Shown one piece after another: positions 35,194 through 44,329 of a stretch of DNA of 64,000 nt (positions within the stretch are counted from its first letter, which is position 1; each line of letters opens with the position of its first letter). This DNA comes from Cohnella rhizoplanae (lineage in GTDB: Bacteria > Bacillota > Bacilli > Paenibacillales > Paenibacillaceae). The stretch is taken from positions 186,001-250,000 of the forward strand of contig NZ_CAOJCN010000004.1 of NCBI RefSeq assembly GCF_948329515.1, given 5' to 3'. Below the pieces are notes generated by a model, which was not told where the DNA came from, made no database searches, and worked only from the letters and a program-made list of their open reading frames with translations. A program made the translations under genes and the position numbers.

Positions 35194-36057
35194 ATGATTA
35201 TCGTAACCGGAGCAACCGGCCAACTCGGAAGCATGACGGTGGAAAGACTCCTGGCGCGTATCCCGGCTGAGCAGCTCGGCGTCAGCGTGCGAGATCCGCA
35301 GAAGGCGCAGAATCTTCAAGCGAAGGGCGTACGCGTCCGAAAGGGTGACTTTAACGACGCCGGCAGTCTCGCCTATGCGTTTGAAGGCGCGACACAAGTG
35401 CTGATCGTCTCCTCGGATCGCTTCGGCGAAGCTAGCGTTCAGCTTCACCGTACGGCGATCGACGCGGCCAAGAAGGCCGGCGCGAGCCGAATTCTGTATA
35501 CGAGCCACATGGGCTCGTCCCCGTCCTCGCATTTTGCGCCGATGATCGATCACGCCGCTACCGAAGAGGCGCTTCAGGCATCCGGCGTCGCCTACACCTC
35601 GCTGCGCAATGGCTTCTACACTGCATCGGCGCTGATGCTGCTCGGCAACGCCCTCTCGACCGGCGAGCTGGCTGCCCCCGAGGATGGCCCGGTCTCCTGG
35701 ACCGCGCACCCGGATCTCGCCGAGGCAGCAGCCATCGCCTTGACCGAGCAGCGGCTCGACGGCCTGTCGCCGGGCCTTACCGCGACCGAAGCGATCGACC
35801 TCGCCGGTATTGCCGCGATCGCTTCAGAATTAACCGGCCGCCCCATTCGGCGCGTGGTCGTATCCGACGATGCGTATCGAGACACGCTCGTTTCGCACGG
35901 CGTTCCCGGAGCGCAAGCCCATATGCTGCTCGGCATCTTCCGTGCCAGCAGGGAAGGCGAATTCGCAGGCATCGATCCGACGCTCAGCCAACTGCTTCGC
36001 CGTTCGCCGCTTTCCGTGCGCGATGTCCTGAAGGCGTCGATCGACGCCGCGAAGTGA
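35194..36057 (+). CDS. NmrA-like NAD(P)H:quinone oxidoreductase (QorB/YtfG type)
   Basis: A 287-residue atypical SDR. MIIVTGATGQLGSMTVERLLARIP is the GxxGxxG motif, followed by GVSVRDPQKAQNLQAKGVRVRKGDFNDAGSLAYAFEGATQVLIVSS, the pattern of the QorB/YtfG quinone reductases, and YTSLRNGFYTASAL. No YxxxK catalytic pair is present, as usual in this branch. AAAGGTG precedes the ATG. Divergent from TetR, which probably controls it in response to quinones or other electrophiles. Confidence 0.9.
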   Translation: MIIVTGATGQLGSMTVERLLARIPAEQLGVSVRDPQKAQNLQAKGVRVRKGDFNDAGSLAYAFEGATQVLIVSSDRFGEASVQLHRTAIDAAKKAGASRILYTSHMGSSPSSHFAPMIDHAATEEALQASGVAYTSLRNGFYTASALMLLGNALSTGELAAPEDGPVSWTAHPDLAEAAAIALTEQRLDGLSPGLTATEAIDLAGIAAIASELTGRPIRRVVVSDDAYRDTLVSHGVPGAQAHMLLGIFRASREGEFAGIDPTLSQLLRRSPLSVRDVLKASIDAAK

Positions 36058-36091
36058 TCCGGAGAGATTTGCCGGGTCTATCGGTCAACAA

Positions 36092-36113
36092 ATGGCGGCC
36101 TTACGGCCGCCAT
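36092..36113 (+). terminator. hairpin after NmrA-like gene
   Basis: ATGGCGGCC-TTAC-GGCCGCCAT stem, 35 bases after the stop. No strong T-run. Same stem as at 12444-12463. Confidence 0.5.
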
Positions 36114-36191
36114 CTTCGTTGTGCGGGATAAGCAACGGACGCTCTTTTTAGCTGTCAAGCCCAAACCGAATTTGCTTTAGTAGGGTAGATT

Positions 36192-36515
36192 TTGATTTTC
36201 GGTGCTCATAGGATGGAGACGTTCCGATCCTACCTGGGCGGGTCGGTGCCGGAGCGGATCGAAGCGGGGCGTTTCCTTCCGTATACGCCGTATCCTGTCT
36301 TCAAGATCCCGGAGAGTACCGAAGGCGGGACGTACGCGCGCAATCGGTTCGTTATGGACACGCGCCTGTACGACCTGGCGCAGGACGAAGCGCAGGATCA
36401 TCCGATCCGCGACGAGGCGCTCGAGGCTCGGATGATCGGCTTGCTGAAGGACGCGATGCGGCGCGCCGGGGCGCCGCAGGAGCAATATGCTAGGTTAGGA
36501 TTGAACGCCAAGTAG
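36192..36515 (+). pseudogene. remnant of a sulfatase C-terminus
   Basis: About 100 residues (METFRSYLGGSVPERI, then FVMDTRLYDLAQDEAQDHPIRDEALEARMIGLLKDAMRRAGAPQEQYARLGL). The second half matches the C-terminal end of sulfatase or phosphodiesterase-type alkaline-phosphatase-superfamily enzymes, where LYDL..D..Q.HPI is followed by a final AP.EQYERLGL helix. The catalytic N-terminal part is absent and no ribosome site precedes the first codons, so it is a truncated relic. Confidence 0.6.
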
Positions 36516-36530
36516 CAGGTCCGGAAAGAA

Positions 36531-36565
36531 AAGGAGGCCATCCTTAGCTGGATAGCCGCCTTTTA
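36531..36565 (+). terminator. terminator after sulfatase remnant
   Basis: AAGGAGGCCATCC/GGATAGCCGCCTT stem with two mismatches and a T-run. Confidence 0.65.
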
Positions 36566-36642
36566 TATTCCGATCCGGCGGCAAATCCGATGTCAAAGGC
36601 AAGCCTTGGAGACACCCCGGGAGTCGCAAGACGAAATATGAC

Positions 36643-36682
36643 AAAAAGAGATTTAGAATCAACGATTCTAAATCTCTTTTTT
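36643..36682. terminator. strong bidirectional terminator
   Basis: Perfect 18-bp arms beginning AAAAAGAGATTTAG with a 3-base loop and T-run; it serves the SLH-amidase gene on the minus strand. Confidence 0.85.
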
Positions 36683-36689
36683 GCCGCCT

Positions 36690-39600
36690 TTATTCTTTTG
36701 TTTCTATTAGTCTTGCAATGATCGTTGCAAACTCCGCTCTGGTAATTTCTTGCGCAGGCTTGAACGTATTGTCCGTGTAGCCTGTGATAATTTGATTGGA
36801 CGCGAGTGCATCAATGTATCCGTACGACCATGCATTTTCTTTAACATCTGTGAACGACGTTTGTCCAGTGCCCGTTAACTTAAAGGCTCTAGCAATGAGT
36901 GCAGCTAACTCACTACGACTCATTTTCTCATCCGGATGGAATGTTCCATCGCTGTATCCTGTCATTAAGCCCGCTTCGGCAGTCGCGCCGATAAACTTAT
37001 TCGCCCAATGCGTTGAAGATACGTCTGCAAAGCTGCTTTCTTTTCCTTCAAGTCCCATGTAAGTGGCAATGACCTTAATCGCTTCGGCACGAGTCAATCC
37101 CGTGTTCGGACGGAATGTTCCATCGGAATAACCCGCTAGTAATCCCTTAGCAATAAGAACGTCAATGCTGGCCCTAGCCCAATGATTCGTTGTATCCGTG
37201 AAATGAACGACGACTTCCGGCTGTTCAGGAGGTGTCGTTGTTTCTGGAGGCGTCACAGGCTCTTCTTTAACCGGTGGAGGCGTTGGTCCATTATCGATAA
37301 TTGGACCCGGATTGCTTGAAACGTATGGAAGTGCCGGTACAAACGATGAGAGCAATCTAGCTTTCGTTTGTTGCTCAAGCGCATAGCCCATGCCCAGAAC
37401 CTTTGCATCATCCCACGCTCTGCCTACAAGCTGCATAGAGATCGAATATCCGCTATCGTTCGTCCCTACGGGAACCACTACCGTAGGCAGACCGACATTA
37501 GACGTTAATACGCCCGTGCCGCGGTCGGAACTTAATTGGGAGGCGGCTGCGTCATTGTTATATACGTCGCTAATAAAACCTGCGTAAACGACGGCGTCGA
37601 CGCCGTTCGCGTCCATCCAGCCTTTAATCACTTCCTTATAGTCCGTTCGATATTTAATGTAATCTTGTACAGCCTGTTCCGTCATACGGGTAGGTGCCCT
37701 ATAGTCACTTTTATTATAGATAAGCACCTTATCCGAAGCTAATACGCTTGCGCCATCGATGTAAGGGAACTCCTTATGAAGCTCGATATAACGTGCCCAA
37801 CCCTCCGTAGATCCGTTAATACCCGAAGGACGGGCAGGGGCTGCCGGTAATGCCGACATCTCAACCATGGTCGCGCCGGCTGCTTGAAGCTGCGAGAACT
37901 TATCCATGACGGCTTGCCCGGTATCATCGTCCGCATAGGTAGATACGAAGGATGCTGGAATGTATCCGATTTTCTTTCCTTGCAAGGCATTAACGTCTAG
38001 CGATTCCTTCCAGTCCGCTGGACGTTTGTGGTCTGCATCGGCGGTCACCGTGAAAATATCCTTTGGATCCGTGCCCGTCGTCGCATTCAACATAATCGCC
38101 AGATCCGTTACCGTTTTAGCTATCGGACCTGCATAATCTTGTCCCCATGTGAGCGGAATCACGCCCGTCGTGCTTGCCATTCCATCCGTACCTCGGAAGC
38201 TCTTCAGACTAGCGCCAGTTGTTGGCGCGTAGAGAGATACCCCTGTTTGCGATCCCATTGCCGCCGCTGCAAAATCAGCCGCAACCGATACTGCGGATCC
38301 GCCGCTTGAGCCGAAGGAGGTTTTGGACGGATATAGGGCGTTCCATGTTTGCTGCCAGCCGCTCTCGCTAAAGCTGCCGCTATTCGCAAACTCGGAAGTG
38401 TTTGCCTTACCGATAATGACGGCTCCGGCTTCTCGCAGCTTATTGACTTGGAAGGCATCGGATTCTGGTTGCCAGCCCTCGAGCGCTTTGCTGCCGCCTG
38501 TCGTCGGCATATCCTTCGTATCATAAATATCTTTGATCGCAATTGGAATCCCTAGCAGATCGCCTTTAGCACCTTGTGCGCGAGCAATGTCAGCCGCTTG
38601 TGCCTGGTTAAGTGCGGTCTCCGATACATGCAGGAAAGCATGAAATCCTAATTGACCCCTATCGTATGCCTTAATTCGATCCAGATAGGCTTGCGTAATT
38701 TGTACGGAAGTGGTTCTGCCATTCATCATATCCTGCTGCATTTCCGCAATCGATTTATTGGTCACATCATAGGGGGATGAAGTTACGAATGGATTGGCTG
38801 CAGGCGCACTTGGAATAACTAGCTGATCCCCCGTATCAAGTCCCTCTATGGCGGATATATCCCAGTTGCTAATGGAACGAATTTGCGCGTTGCTTAATCC
38901 GGTTACATCCAGCTGACCGTTAAGCCCATCCAGCGTAGCGACCAGATTATTTAATCCTTCTTCACCAGCTTCTCCGACTTGTACATAATTGACGAGAGAC
39001 TTCGACTCGCCCGGCTCCATATGTAAGGTATGAATGAATCCATAGAAATTCGCTTCGTTTCCGGATTCGGCTAACGGCGTCGTGAATGGATCCTTTTGCT
39101 GGTCGCCTAATCCGGTTAATCCATTATCGAATGGATCCGGAGATCCGACTGCAACACCTAGCGGCTTATTGTTTTTAGCGCTGCTGTCTACAACAACCCA
39201 TGAATCATCCGTCGTGACCTGGAGATCGTGCGAAGAGGTTGCCTTTACGACTGCGGCATTCGTTGTAGTACCGTAGCCTAACGAGCCACCGAAAGAAACA
39301 TCGACCTTTACGGCCACGTTATTCATATTCGTGAAAGTATCAAAGAATCTCGTTCTGTTATTTTTGGTATCAACGTAAACCTCGCGTGTGATCAATATAT
39401 TTCCCAGATTTACAGATTGAGTGGAAACAAATTTATTGACGCCGTCATACGACAAGTTAAACCCGCGCATCATCTGACCGTTCATCAGCGAAGCTGAGGG
39501 CGACGACACTTTAACAAAGATATTACCGAAGCCTTGTACCTGCGTAGTACCGACCGTACGTAAACTTCCCGTGTCTAAGCTAGGGGCAAAAGCATCGTGA

Positions 39601-39749
39601 ATCTCCCATACCGTGCCGCTCTCCGAGGTAACTCGCGTTAAGGCATCTGCCGATTGAAACGGAAACACGCCCGTTGCGATAACGGATAACGCAATTGAAG
39701 CAGCTATAAGTTGCTTTTTACCTTTACGCAGATGTTTCTTTTTGTTCAT
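36690..39749 (-). CDS. S-layer-anchored amidase
   Basis: A 1019-residue exported protein. Signal peptide (cleavage near SADA, residue 36); an unrecognised beta-rich region to about 310; an amidase-signature domain (about 330-800) with K406 in PIAIKDIYDT, S481 in FGSSGGS and nucleophile S505 in GSQTGVSLYAP; a proline/threonine linker (PPPVKEEPVTPPETTTPPEQPE); and three SLH repeats (about 855-1019, TDTTNHWARASIDVLIAKGLLAGYSDGTFRPN and so on). The spacing K-S-S fits the family triad, but the usual GSDTGGS is GSQTGVS. It would be held on the cell wall via secondary polymer. Substrate unknown. Monocistronic. Confidence 0.9.
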   Translation of the reverse strand: MNKKKHLRKGKKQLIAASIALSVIATGVFPFQSADALTRVTSESGTVWEIHDAFAPSLDTGSLRTVGTTQVQGFGNIFVKVSSPSASLMNGQMMRGFNLSYDGVNKFVSTQSVNLGNILITREVYVDTKNNRTRFFDTFTNMNNVAVKVDVSFGGSLGYGTTTNAAVVKATSSHDLQVTTDDSWVVVDSSAKNNKPLGVAVGSPDPFDNGLTGLGDQQKDPFTTPLAESGNEANFYGFIHTLHMEPGESKSLVNYVQVGEAGEEGLNNLVATLDGLNGQLDVTGLSNAQIRSISNWDISAIEGLDTGDQLVIPSAPAANPFVTSSPYDVTNKSIAEMQQDMMNGRTTSVQITQAYLDRIKAYDRGQLGFHAFLHVSETALNQAQAADIARAQGAKGDLLGIPIAIKDIYDTKDMPTTGGSKALEGWQPESDAFQVNKLREAGAVIIGKANTSEFANSGSFSESGWQQTWNALYPSKTSFGSSGGSAVSVAADFAAAAMGSQTGVSLYAPTTGASLKSFRGTDGMASTTGVIPLTWGQDYAGPIAKTVTDLAIMLNATTGTDPKDIFTVTADADHKRPADWKESLDVNALQGKKIGYIPASFVSTYADDDTGQAVMDKFSQLQAAGATMVEMSALPAAPARPSGINGSTEGWARYIELHKEFPYIDGASVLASDKVLIYNKSDYRAPTRMTEQAVQDYIKYRTDYKEVIKGWMDANGVDAVVYAGFISDVYNNDAAASQLSSDRGTGVLTSNVGLPTVVVPVGTNDSGYSISMQLVGRAWDDAKVLGMGYALEQQTKARLLSSFVPALPYVSSNPGPIIDNGPTPPPVKEEPVTPPETTTPPEQPEVVVHFTDTTNHWARASIDVLIAKGLLAGYSDGTFRPNTGLTRAEAIKVIATYMGLEGKESSFADVSSTHWANKFIGATAEAGLMTGYSDGTFHPDEKMSRSELAALIARAFKLTGTGQTSFTDVKENAWSYGYIDALASNQIITGYTDNTFKPAQEITRAEFATIIARLIETKE

Positions 39750-39949
39750 TATGTAATATTCCCCTCCCTTATATGTAAGGGAATATAACCTTATAATCTT
39801 TGATAGTCAATGAAGATTCTTAATATTTGTAACTTTCATCAATATTAAATTAAAAAAACGGATTTTTTTGTTATATTTCATAACATGATATTCGCTTCGG
39901 GACGGGCGCCCTTGCCCTTGGCTGCGGTAGGCGCTCGCCCCATTTTCGG

Positions 39950-40022
39950 TTAAATCGTTTTAATCCTATTTCCATCAATCACATAATCCGCTCCGGTAAT
40001 CATTGAAGCTCGGCAATCAATG
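39950..40022 (-). pseudogene. C-terminal remnant of an SDR gene
   Basis: On the minus strand the last codons read IDCRASMITGADYVIDGNR and then IKTI before a stop. This is the standard short-chain dehydrogenase ending (AS.iTGadYviDGG). Upstream codons in the same frame do not continue the family, so only the tail survives. Confidence 0.5.
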
Positions 40023-40124
40023 ACAGTTTCCGCTGGCCAAAAGGGTGGAGCAAGATCCGCTTGGTCGCTCTTTGCGGGCCGTTTTTCCAGATGGTGCCTA
40101 TCCTATATGCTGCGCCCCATGTCG

Positions 40125-40154
40125 TTGGATAACGTTTTCCCCATATGCTATAAT
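40125..40154 (+). promoter_or_regulatory. promoter of SDR gene
   Basis: TTGGAT (40125-40130) and TGCTATAAT extended -10 (TATAAT at 40149-40154), 18-bp spacer. Confidence 0.65.
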
Positions 40155-40160
40155 TCATTC

Positions 40161-40176
40161 GTGAACGCGCGTTCAC
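40161..40176. promoter_or_regulatory. operator palindrome over transcription start
   Basis: Perfect 16-bp palindrome GTGAACGC/GCGTTCAC centred just after the -10 element, where a TetR-type repressor would block initiation. No regulator gene is adjacent. Confidence 0.6.
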
Positions 40177-40246
40177 GCACCTTTCAAGACAACTTTTTCA
40201 GAAGGAATACGCCCCAGACTACCGAAGACGAGAGGATGACCTAGAT

Positions 40247-40999
40247 ATGATAGACGTTCGCGGCAAATGGGCCCTGATTACGGGAGCAAGCCGAGGCGTG
40301 GGTTACCAGACCGCGCTCTTTATGGCACAACAGGGCTGCAATCTGATTCTTCACAGCCGTAACCTTGAACACACGAAGAAGGTGGAAGAAGAAGCGAGGG
40401 CGCTGGGGGTCGAGACGTACAGCGTTCAAGCGGAGCTCGCCAATCACGCGGAAGTTATCGCTATGCTGGATGCCATCGAGGCCAGAGGCACGCAGGTCGA
40501 CATCGTATTCAACAACGCAGCCGTCCAGATCGCTTACCGCTCCGACTATTGGAACACACCGGTCGAAGACTTTGACATGAGCTTCCGCATTAACTTCATC
40601 GCTGCCGCAACGATCTGCAACCGGCTGATACCGCCTATGATCGAACGCGGCTTCGGTCGCGTCATCAACACGACGAGCGGCATCAAGAACGAGCCAGAGC
40701 AGGCCGGCTATGCCGCCAGCAAAGCGGCGCTCGACAAATTCACGAAGGATCTGTCGTCCCGACTGGATGGCACGGACGTTATTCTAAGCTTGACCGACCC
40801 GGGTTGGTGCCGCACGGATCTCGGTGGGCCGCAAGCGCCGAGCCCGGTAGAGAGCGTGATTCCCGGCATTGCCGTAGGAGCCTTCGTCAGCGAGAAGAAG
40901 AGCGGCCGATTCCTGCACGCCCAGCTATTCGTCGGCATGACGCTTGAGGAAGCGGTGGCCAAAGCGGAGACGATGGAAGCCGCCCCGTACACCATTTAA
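40247..40999 (+). CDS. short-chain dehydrogenase/reductase
   Basis: A 250-residue classical SDR. ALITGASRGVGYQTALFMAQQGCNLILHSRN binds NADP, VDIVFNNAAVQ is the NNAG-type motif, INTTSGIKNEPEQAGYAASKAALDKFTKDL carries catalytic Ser and YxxxK, and LTDPGWCRTDLGG is the PG motif. Substrate unknown. The start codon lies about 85 bases past a strong promoter with a palindrome at its start site, so it is tightly regulated. Confidence 0.92.
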   Translation: MIDVRGKWALITGASRGVGYQTALFMAQQGCNLILHSRNLEHTKKVEEEARALGVETYSVQAELANHAEVIAMLDAIEARGTQVDIVFNNAAVQIAYRSDYWNTPVEDFDMSFRINFIAAATICNRLIPPMIERGFGRVINTTSGIKNEPEQAGYAASKAALDKFTKDLSSRLDGTDVILSLTDPGWCRTDLGGPQAPSPVESVIPGIAVGAFVSEKKSGRFLHAQLFVGMTLEEAVAKAETMEAAPYTI

Positions 41000-41013
41000 T
41001 AGCTGCAAGTCAG

Positions 41014-41044
41014 ACGGCCCGCTTATTGGCGGGCCGTTATTTAT
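41014..41044 (+). terminator. terminator of SDR gene
   Basis: ACGGCCCGC/GCGGGCCGT stem followed by TATTTATAT. Confidence 0.75.
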
Positions 41045-41123
41045 ATAAGCGGTTCTGTTATCCTAGCTAGCTAATCCCAGCCGACGCGACGGTAGCCAAA
41101 AGATCCGATCCCCGCTCGCCGCT

Positions 41124-41297
41124 CTATTTCTTTCTACCCGGAACCTTGAGATAGAGGAAAATTAGATTCCATAAAATACATCCAAGCAGAATGTGGATTC
41201 CACTTTCCTGAACATGTATGCCATTTCCGCTAAGTAACACGCCAGTAAAGAAGCCTAACGCATTGGCTACTACCAGCTCTAATAGCTTCATTATCAT
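41124..41297 (-). CDS. small membrane protein, unknown
   Basis: A 57-residue protein with two likely membrane segments (LLELVVANALGFFTGVLLSG and IHILLGCILWNLIFLYL) and a basic KVPGRKK tail. GGGGGA lies 8 bases before the ATG at 41297, preferred to the upstream ATG. Not recognised. Pattern and ribosome site support a real gene. Confidence 0.55.
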   Translation of the reverse strand: MIMKLLELVVANALGFFTGVLLSGNGIHVQESGIHILLGCILWNLIFLYLKVPGRKK

Positions 41298-41409
41298 CGG
41301 ACAATCCCCCATCTTAAGGAGTGCGAAAGGAACGTGGGATGAATCAACGACGGGATGGGTTCAAGCAAAGATATGAATCGATCTGGTGCAAGCATGCACG
41401 GTCTCTATC

Positions 41410-41910
41410 TTATTGGTGCGCACCCGCACGTACTTGTTCAATCAACTTCTTGTAAGCTTCGTATTCCTTCTCCCATGCCGCCTTGCGCGATTCCACGGTC
41501 CGGCCGTCCAACAGGGCGACGATGACGTCGAGGCACACATGCCAGCCGGCGAGGTCGCGCGGCGTGTGATCCGTGACGCGCGCGATGCGCTCGATCAGCG
41601 TGAGCCGGCAGCCCTCCGGCGTCTCGGCGAGCTCGAAGCGGACGCGGTCCTCTGCCCATGTGTACGCGAGCACGGCGAGCGGCTCGAGCGCGAGAATCTC
41701 CATCGTCTCCTCCTCGCCGCCGCCCATGTCGAACTTCAAAGCGCCGCCCACGCGCAGGTCGTCTACGCGGAGCTCGGGGAACCATTTCGCAAGCTCTCCA
41801 TTGTCGGTCAGCATCGCCCAGACGGACGCGACCGAATGGTCCAGCACGCGTTCGAACCGCGCCTCATAGGCACTGCCGTCGTCGATCGATCGGATGACTG
41901 CCAGCATCAT
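41410..41910 (-). CDS. SRPBCC / AHSA1-like protein
   Basis: A 166-residue START-like protein. YEARFERVLDHSVASVWAMLTDNGELAKWFPELRVDDLRVGGALKFDM starts the fold, and LIERIARVTDHTPRDLAGWHVCLDVIVALLDGR forms the typical long helix. Family members are hydrophobic-ligand binders or Aha1-like proteins of unknown role. It stands 44 bases upstream of nothing obvious on its strand and follows the SGNH esterase (stop at 41955), possibly as an operon partner. Confidence 0.85.
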   Translation of the reverse strand: MMLAVIRSIDDGSAYEARFERVLDHSVASVWAMLTDNGELAKWFPELRVDDLRVGGALKFDMGGGEEETMEILALEPLAVLAYTWAEDRVRFELAETPEGCRLTLIERIARVTDHTPRDLAGWHVCLDVIVALLDGRTVESRKAAWEKEYEAYKKLIEQVRAGAHQ

Positions 41911-41954
41911 TAAATACCCCTCTCATGGTTAAAGTAGTGCGCAGATGCATTCCA

Positions 41955-43085
41955 TCAAGCGAGCAAGGGTCGAATCGCAGCGGCTAAGACATCGGCGGCG
42001 AGCCGGTGCCCCCGCTTGCCAGGATGGTTCCGCGCGCCTACGGTCTCTTCCGTCTTGTCCGGCAGCAGCACGACCGTCACCTTCGGATCGCCGGCCTGCT
42101 CCCGGTATTCGCCCACCGCCCGCTCGATCGCGGGCAGCATCGTCGTACCGAGCATGCCGTACGCCCACACGATGTGCGCCTCCGGATTGCATCGCCGGAT
42201 CGTCGCCAGGAACGCCCGCGCCGCCCGCTCGAAAGCCGCCACATCCTCCGCGTTCATCGTGCCGTCCGCATTTAACCGCTGCTTGTGCGTCTCGCCCGTC
42301 TCCGGGTCCCGCCAAGCCGGCGTGTTGAAGGCTGCACCGTCGTTGGTCCCCAGGTTGACGACCACGACGTCCGGCTGCCAGGCGGCGAAGTCGTTCGCCT
42401 CCAATGCGCCGAGCTCCCGGTTCCGCTCGCCCTTGAGCAATCCGCATACCTGCTCGTAATACGCCGGCAGGTTCGCCCGCGGATTGTTGTCCCAGCTCGT
42501 CAGCAAGCCCCAGCCGCTCTGCGACAAGATTCGGTGCTCCGCGCCCAGCGCCTCGGCGGTCATCGCGGCGTAGTTGTCGACCGCGCTGGACCACATCGGG
42601 AGCCAGTCCTGCTCGATCTTCGACCCGATCGCGCCTTCGCCCGACGTGATGCTGTCGCCGACGAACTCGAGCTTATAAGGCTTGTCCGCCACGGGCTGGA
42701 ATGTCCCGTCGAACCGGACCGCACGAATCTGCATACGACAGCCCGAATCGCCGCTCATCGCCTGCGTGTCCTTGACGATCCGCACGTTTTTAACGACGTC
42801 CGTATTCATGCCTCTGAACACGCATGCCCAGTGCCGTCCTGCGGTGATCATCTGCCTGCTCACCGCCGCGTCGTTGATCAAGACGCTGAGCCAGGTCTCA
42901 TATGCATTGTAGTCCACCTCGACCTCGATCCACAGCTCGCCGCCCTGCGCATTCCACTCGAGGCCGCTCCCCGTCCAGAACAAGGTCAGCGGATCAAGTC
43001 TGCCCGTCGTGCGGCCGTGCACCTTCATATGCGCGATCTCGGACAAAGCGTAATTCCGCAGCTTATCGTTATCGTTTGATGTCAT
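41955..43085 (-). CDS. SGNH/GDSL esterase (CE2-like)
   Basis: A 376-residue cytoplasmic hydrolase. An N-terminal beta-sandwich (about 20-130) precedes an SGNH domain with catalytic Ser in EFVGDSITSGEG, the G/N blocks in SQSGWGLL and VVNLGTNDG, and catalytic His in ARNHPGKRGHR. The two-domain layout resembles CE2 acetyl-ester hydrolases that deacetylate carbohydrates. No signal peptide. GGGAGG suits the ATG at 43085 better than an upstream one. It is followed by the SRPBCC gene 44 bases later. Confidence 0.87.
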   Translation of the reverse strand: MTSNDNDKLRNYALSEIAHMKVHGRTTGRLDPLTLFWTGSGLEWNAQGGELWIEVEVDYNAYETWLSVLINDAAVSRQMITAGRHWACVFRGMNTDVVKNVRIVKDTQAMSGDSGCRMQIRAVRFDGTFQPVADKPYKLEFVGDSITSGEGAIGSKIEQDWLPMWSSAVDNYAAMTAEALGAEHRILSQSGWGLLTSWDNNPRANLPAYYEQVCGLLKGERNRELGALEANDFAAWQPDVVVVNLGTNDGAAFNTPAWRDPETGETHKQRLNADGTMNAEDVAAFERAARAFLATIRRCNPEAHIVWAYGMLGTTMLPAIERAVGEYREQAGDPKVTVVLLPDKTEETVGARNHPGKRGHRLAADVLAAAIRPLLA

Positions 43086-43268
43086 CCCGTTCGTGCCTCC
43101 CATATCTACTGCTTCGTTGACTCAGATTTTATCGCTTCCGGCGATCGCCATCAACTTGGAATGCAGACCGAGGAAATTGCGCAAAAATCCAAATAGATCG
43201 GCACTAAAAAGATTACCATAAATAAACAAAAACGCCCAACTTTGATTTTGAATAATTCAACGACATAA

Positions 43269-43514
43269 TTAGACAACAAACGCCGTCGAAAAAGGAAAGT
43301 GCGATCTGTAGTCTACATCGCCTACTGGAGCTTTACCCCAAACCTTATTCTTCGCAAGAACGCGCACACGCTTCATTTGAGGCTCATTTCCCCCTTTCTG
43401 TTTCGGAACAACTACCTTATCCACCCCCCTGCCTGACGCTTGAAATTCCACACCTCTTGCAGTCATTCGTGGCTTTAAGAGCGGTTCGACTTGGCATATC
43501 GTTAACCTCGTCAT
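43269..43514 (-). CDS. hypothetical small basic protein
   Basis: An 81-residue basic protein (MTRLTICQVEPLLKPRM, then KVVVPKQKGGNEPQMKRVRVLAKNKVWGKAPVGDVDY). The ATG at 43514 has GGGAGG about 12 bases upstream; a longer frame to 43598 has no ribosome site. Not recognised. It is more AT-rich than the flanking esterase gene and resembles the two small cationic proteins nearby only in having a lysine-rich AKNK stretch. Confidence 0.45.
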   Translation of the reverse strand: MTRLTICQVEPLLKPRMTARGVEFQASGRGVDKVVVPKQKGGNEPQMKRVRVLAKNKVWGKAPVGDVDYRSHFPFSTAFVV

Positions 43515-44180
43515 TGCAGCTATTTTCCTCCCTATAACGCATGAATAACGACAGTCAGTCTCACTATATGTAAATTTATGTAATCTAATAAATTCCATAA
43601 ATGATTAAGTGATCCTTTTACCTCCTCCGTAATTGTCGTCAATCGTTTGGAGTAATACTACGATGACGGTTACCCTCATAGGGGCCTTCGGGAGAGGGAG
43701 GAAGCGTCGGCGGCAGGGAAAAAGGAAGGAAAATCACGATGATCGAGCCGATCGGGGTTTATATCGAGCGTGGGAGCCGGGGTGGGCGGTGTCGGAAATT
43801 GCGGAAGAGCAGCGTATGGCGGTGTGGTGATGGAGGGGCAAGTCGTATTCGATACCGAGCAAGGGCGGTTTAAACTGAGCCAGGGGGTTAGGCTGTCTAT
43901 GCCGAAGAACCACGAGCGCAGCGCGTAAAGCTCGTCCAAGGAATCTCATGAGAGGTATGTCGCGTATTTTGATGGCATGGGAGAAGGAGAGAGAGAGAGA
44001 GGGTGAAGGATGGCCCCTGCTGATGTCGGAGCGGGTACGCGTCGCGAGGCTGCCGAATTACGAGTATGCGCGCGGCCGCTTCGCTATGCTCATCCAGCAC
44101 AGCTGCGGCCATCCGCCTACAAGTCCGAGCGATGTCACGCTTCGCTCATGGAGCTGCTGGCGCTGCTGGCAAGGTGTTCA

Positions 44181-44234
44181 AAAAAATAACCGGCTCCTCC
44201 CGTCCGCATACGTGCGGCGCAAAGGGGAACCGGT
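44181..44234 (-). terminator. probable terminator, minus strand
   Basis: Outer ACCGG/CCGGT arms and inner CCGCA/TGCGG stem; on the minus strand it is followed by ATTTTTTTG. Confidence 0.45.
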
Positions 44235-44303
44235 CGGATAGGCGGAAGAATACTAGGCGCGGTGCCTTGCCAAGAGCCTGAGAACCCGCGACCAAAGGCA
44301 GAA

Positions 44304-44329
44304 CCCCTCGATGATCAATCATCGAGGGG
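44304..44329. terminator. perfect hairpin after small-protein operon
   Basis: CCCCTCGATGA/TCATCGAGGGG arms with a 4-base loop, 20 bases past the stop of the 42-residue gene. No T-run. Confidence 0.5.

Larger units (their letters stand above)
39750..40246. other. 497-base gap with promoters and an SDR remnant
   Basis: Contains the AT-rich promoter region of the SLH-amidase gene, a decayed SDR C-terminus (39950-40022), and the promoter plus palindrome for the next SDR gene. Confidence 0.6.

Noticed and set aside
43948..44241. 97-residue plus-strand frame MRGMSRILMAWEKERERE...
   Set aside because: Contains a GAGA microsatellite and an unnatural Cys/Trp-rich end, with no ribosome site; not supported as a gene.
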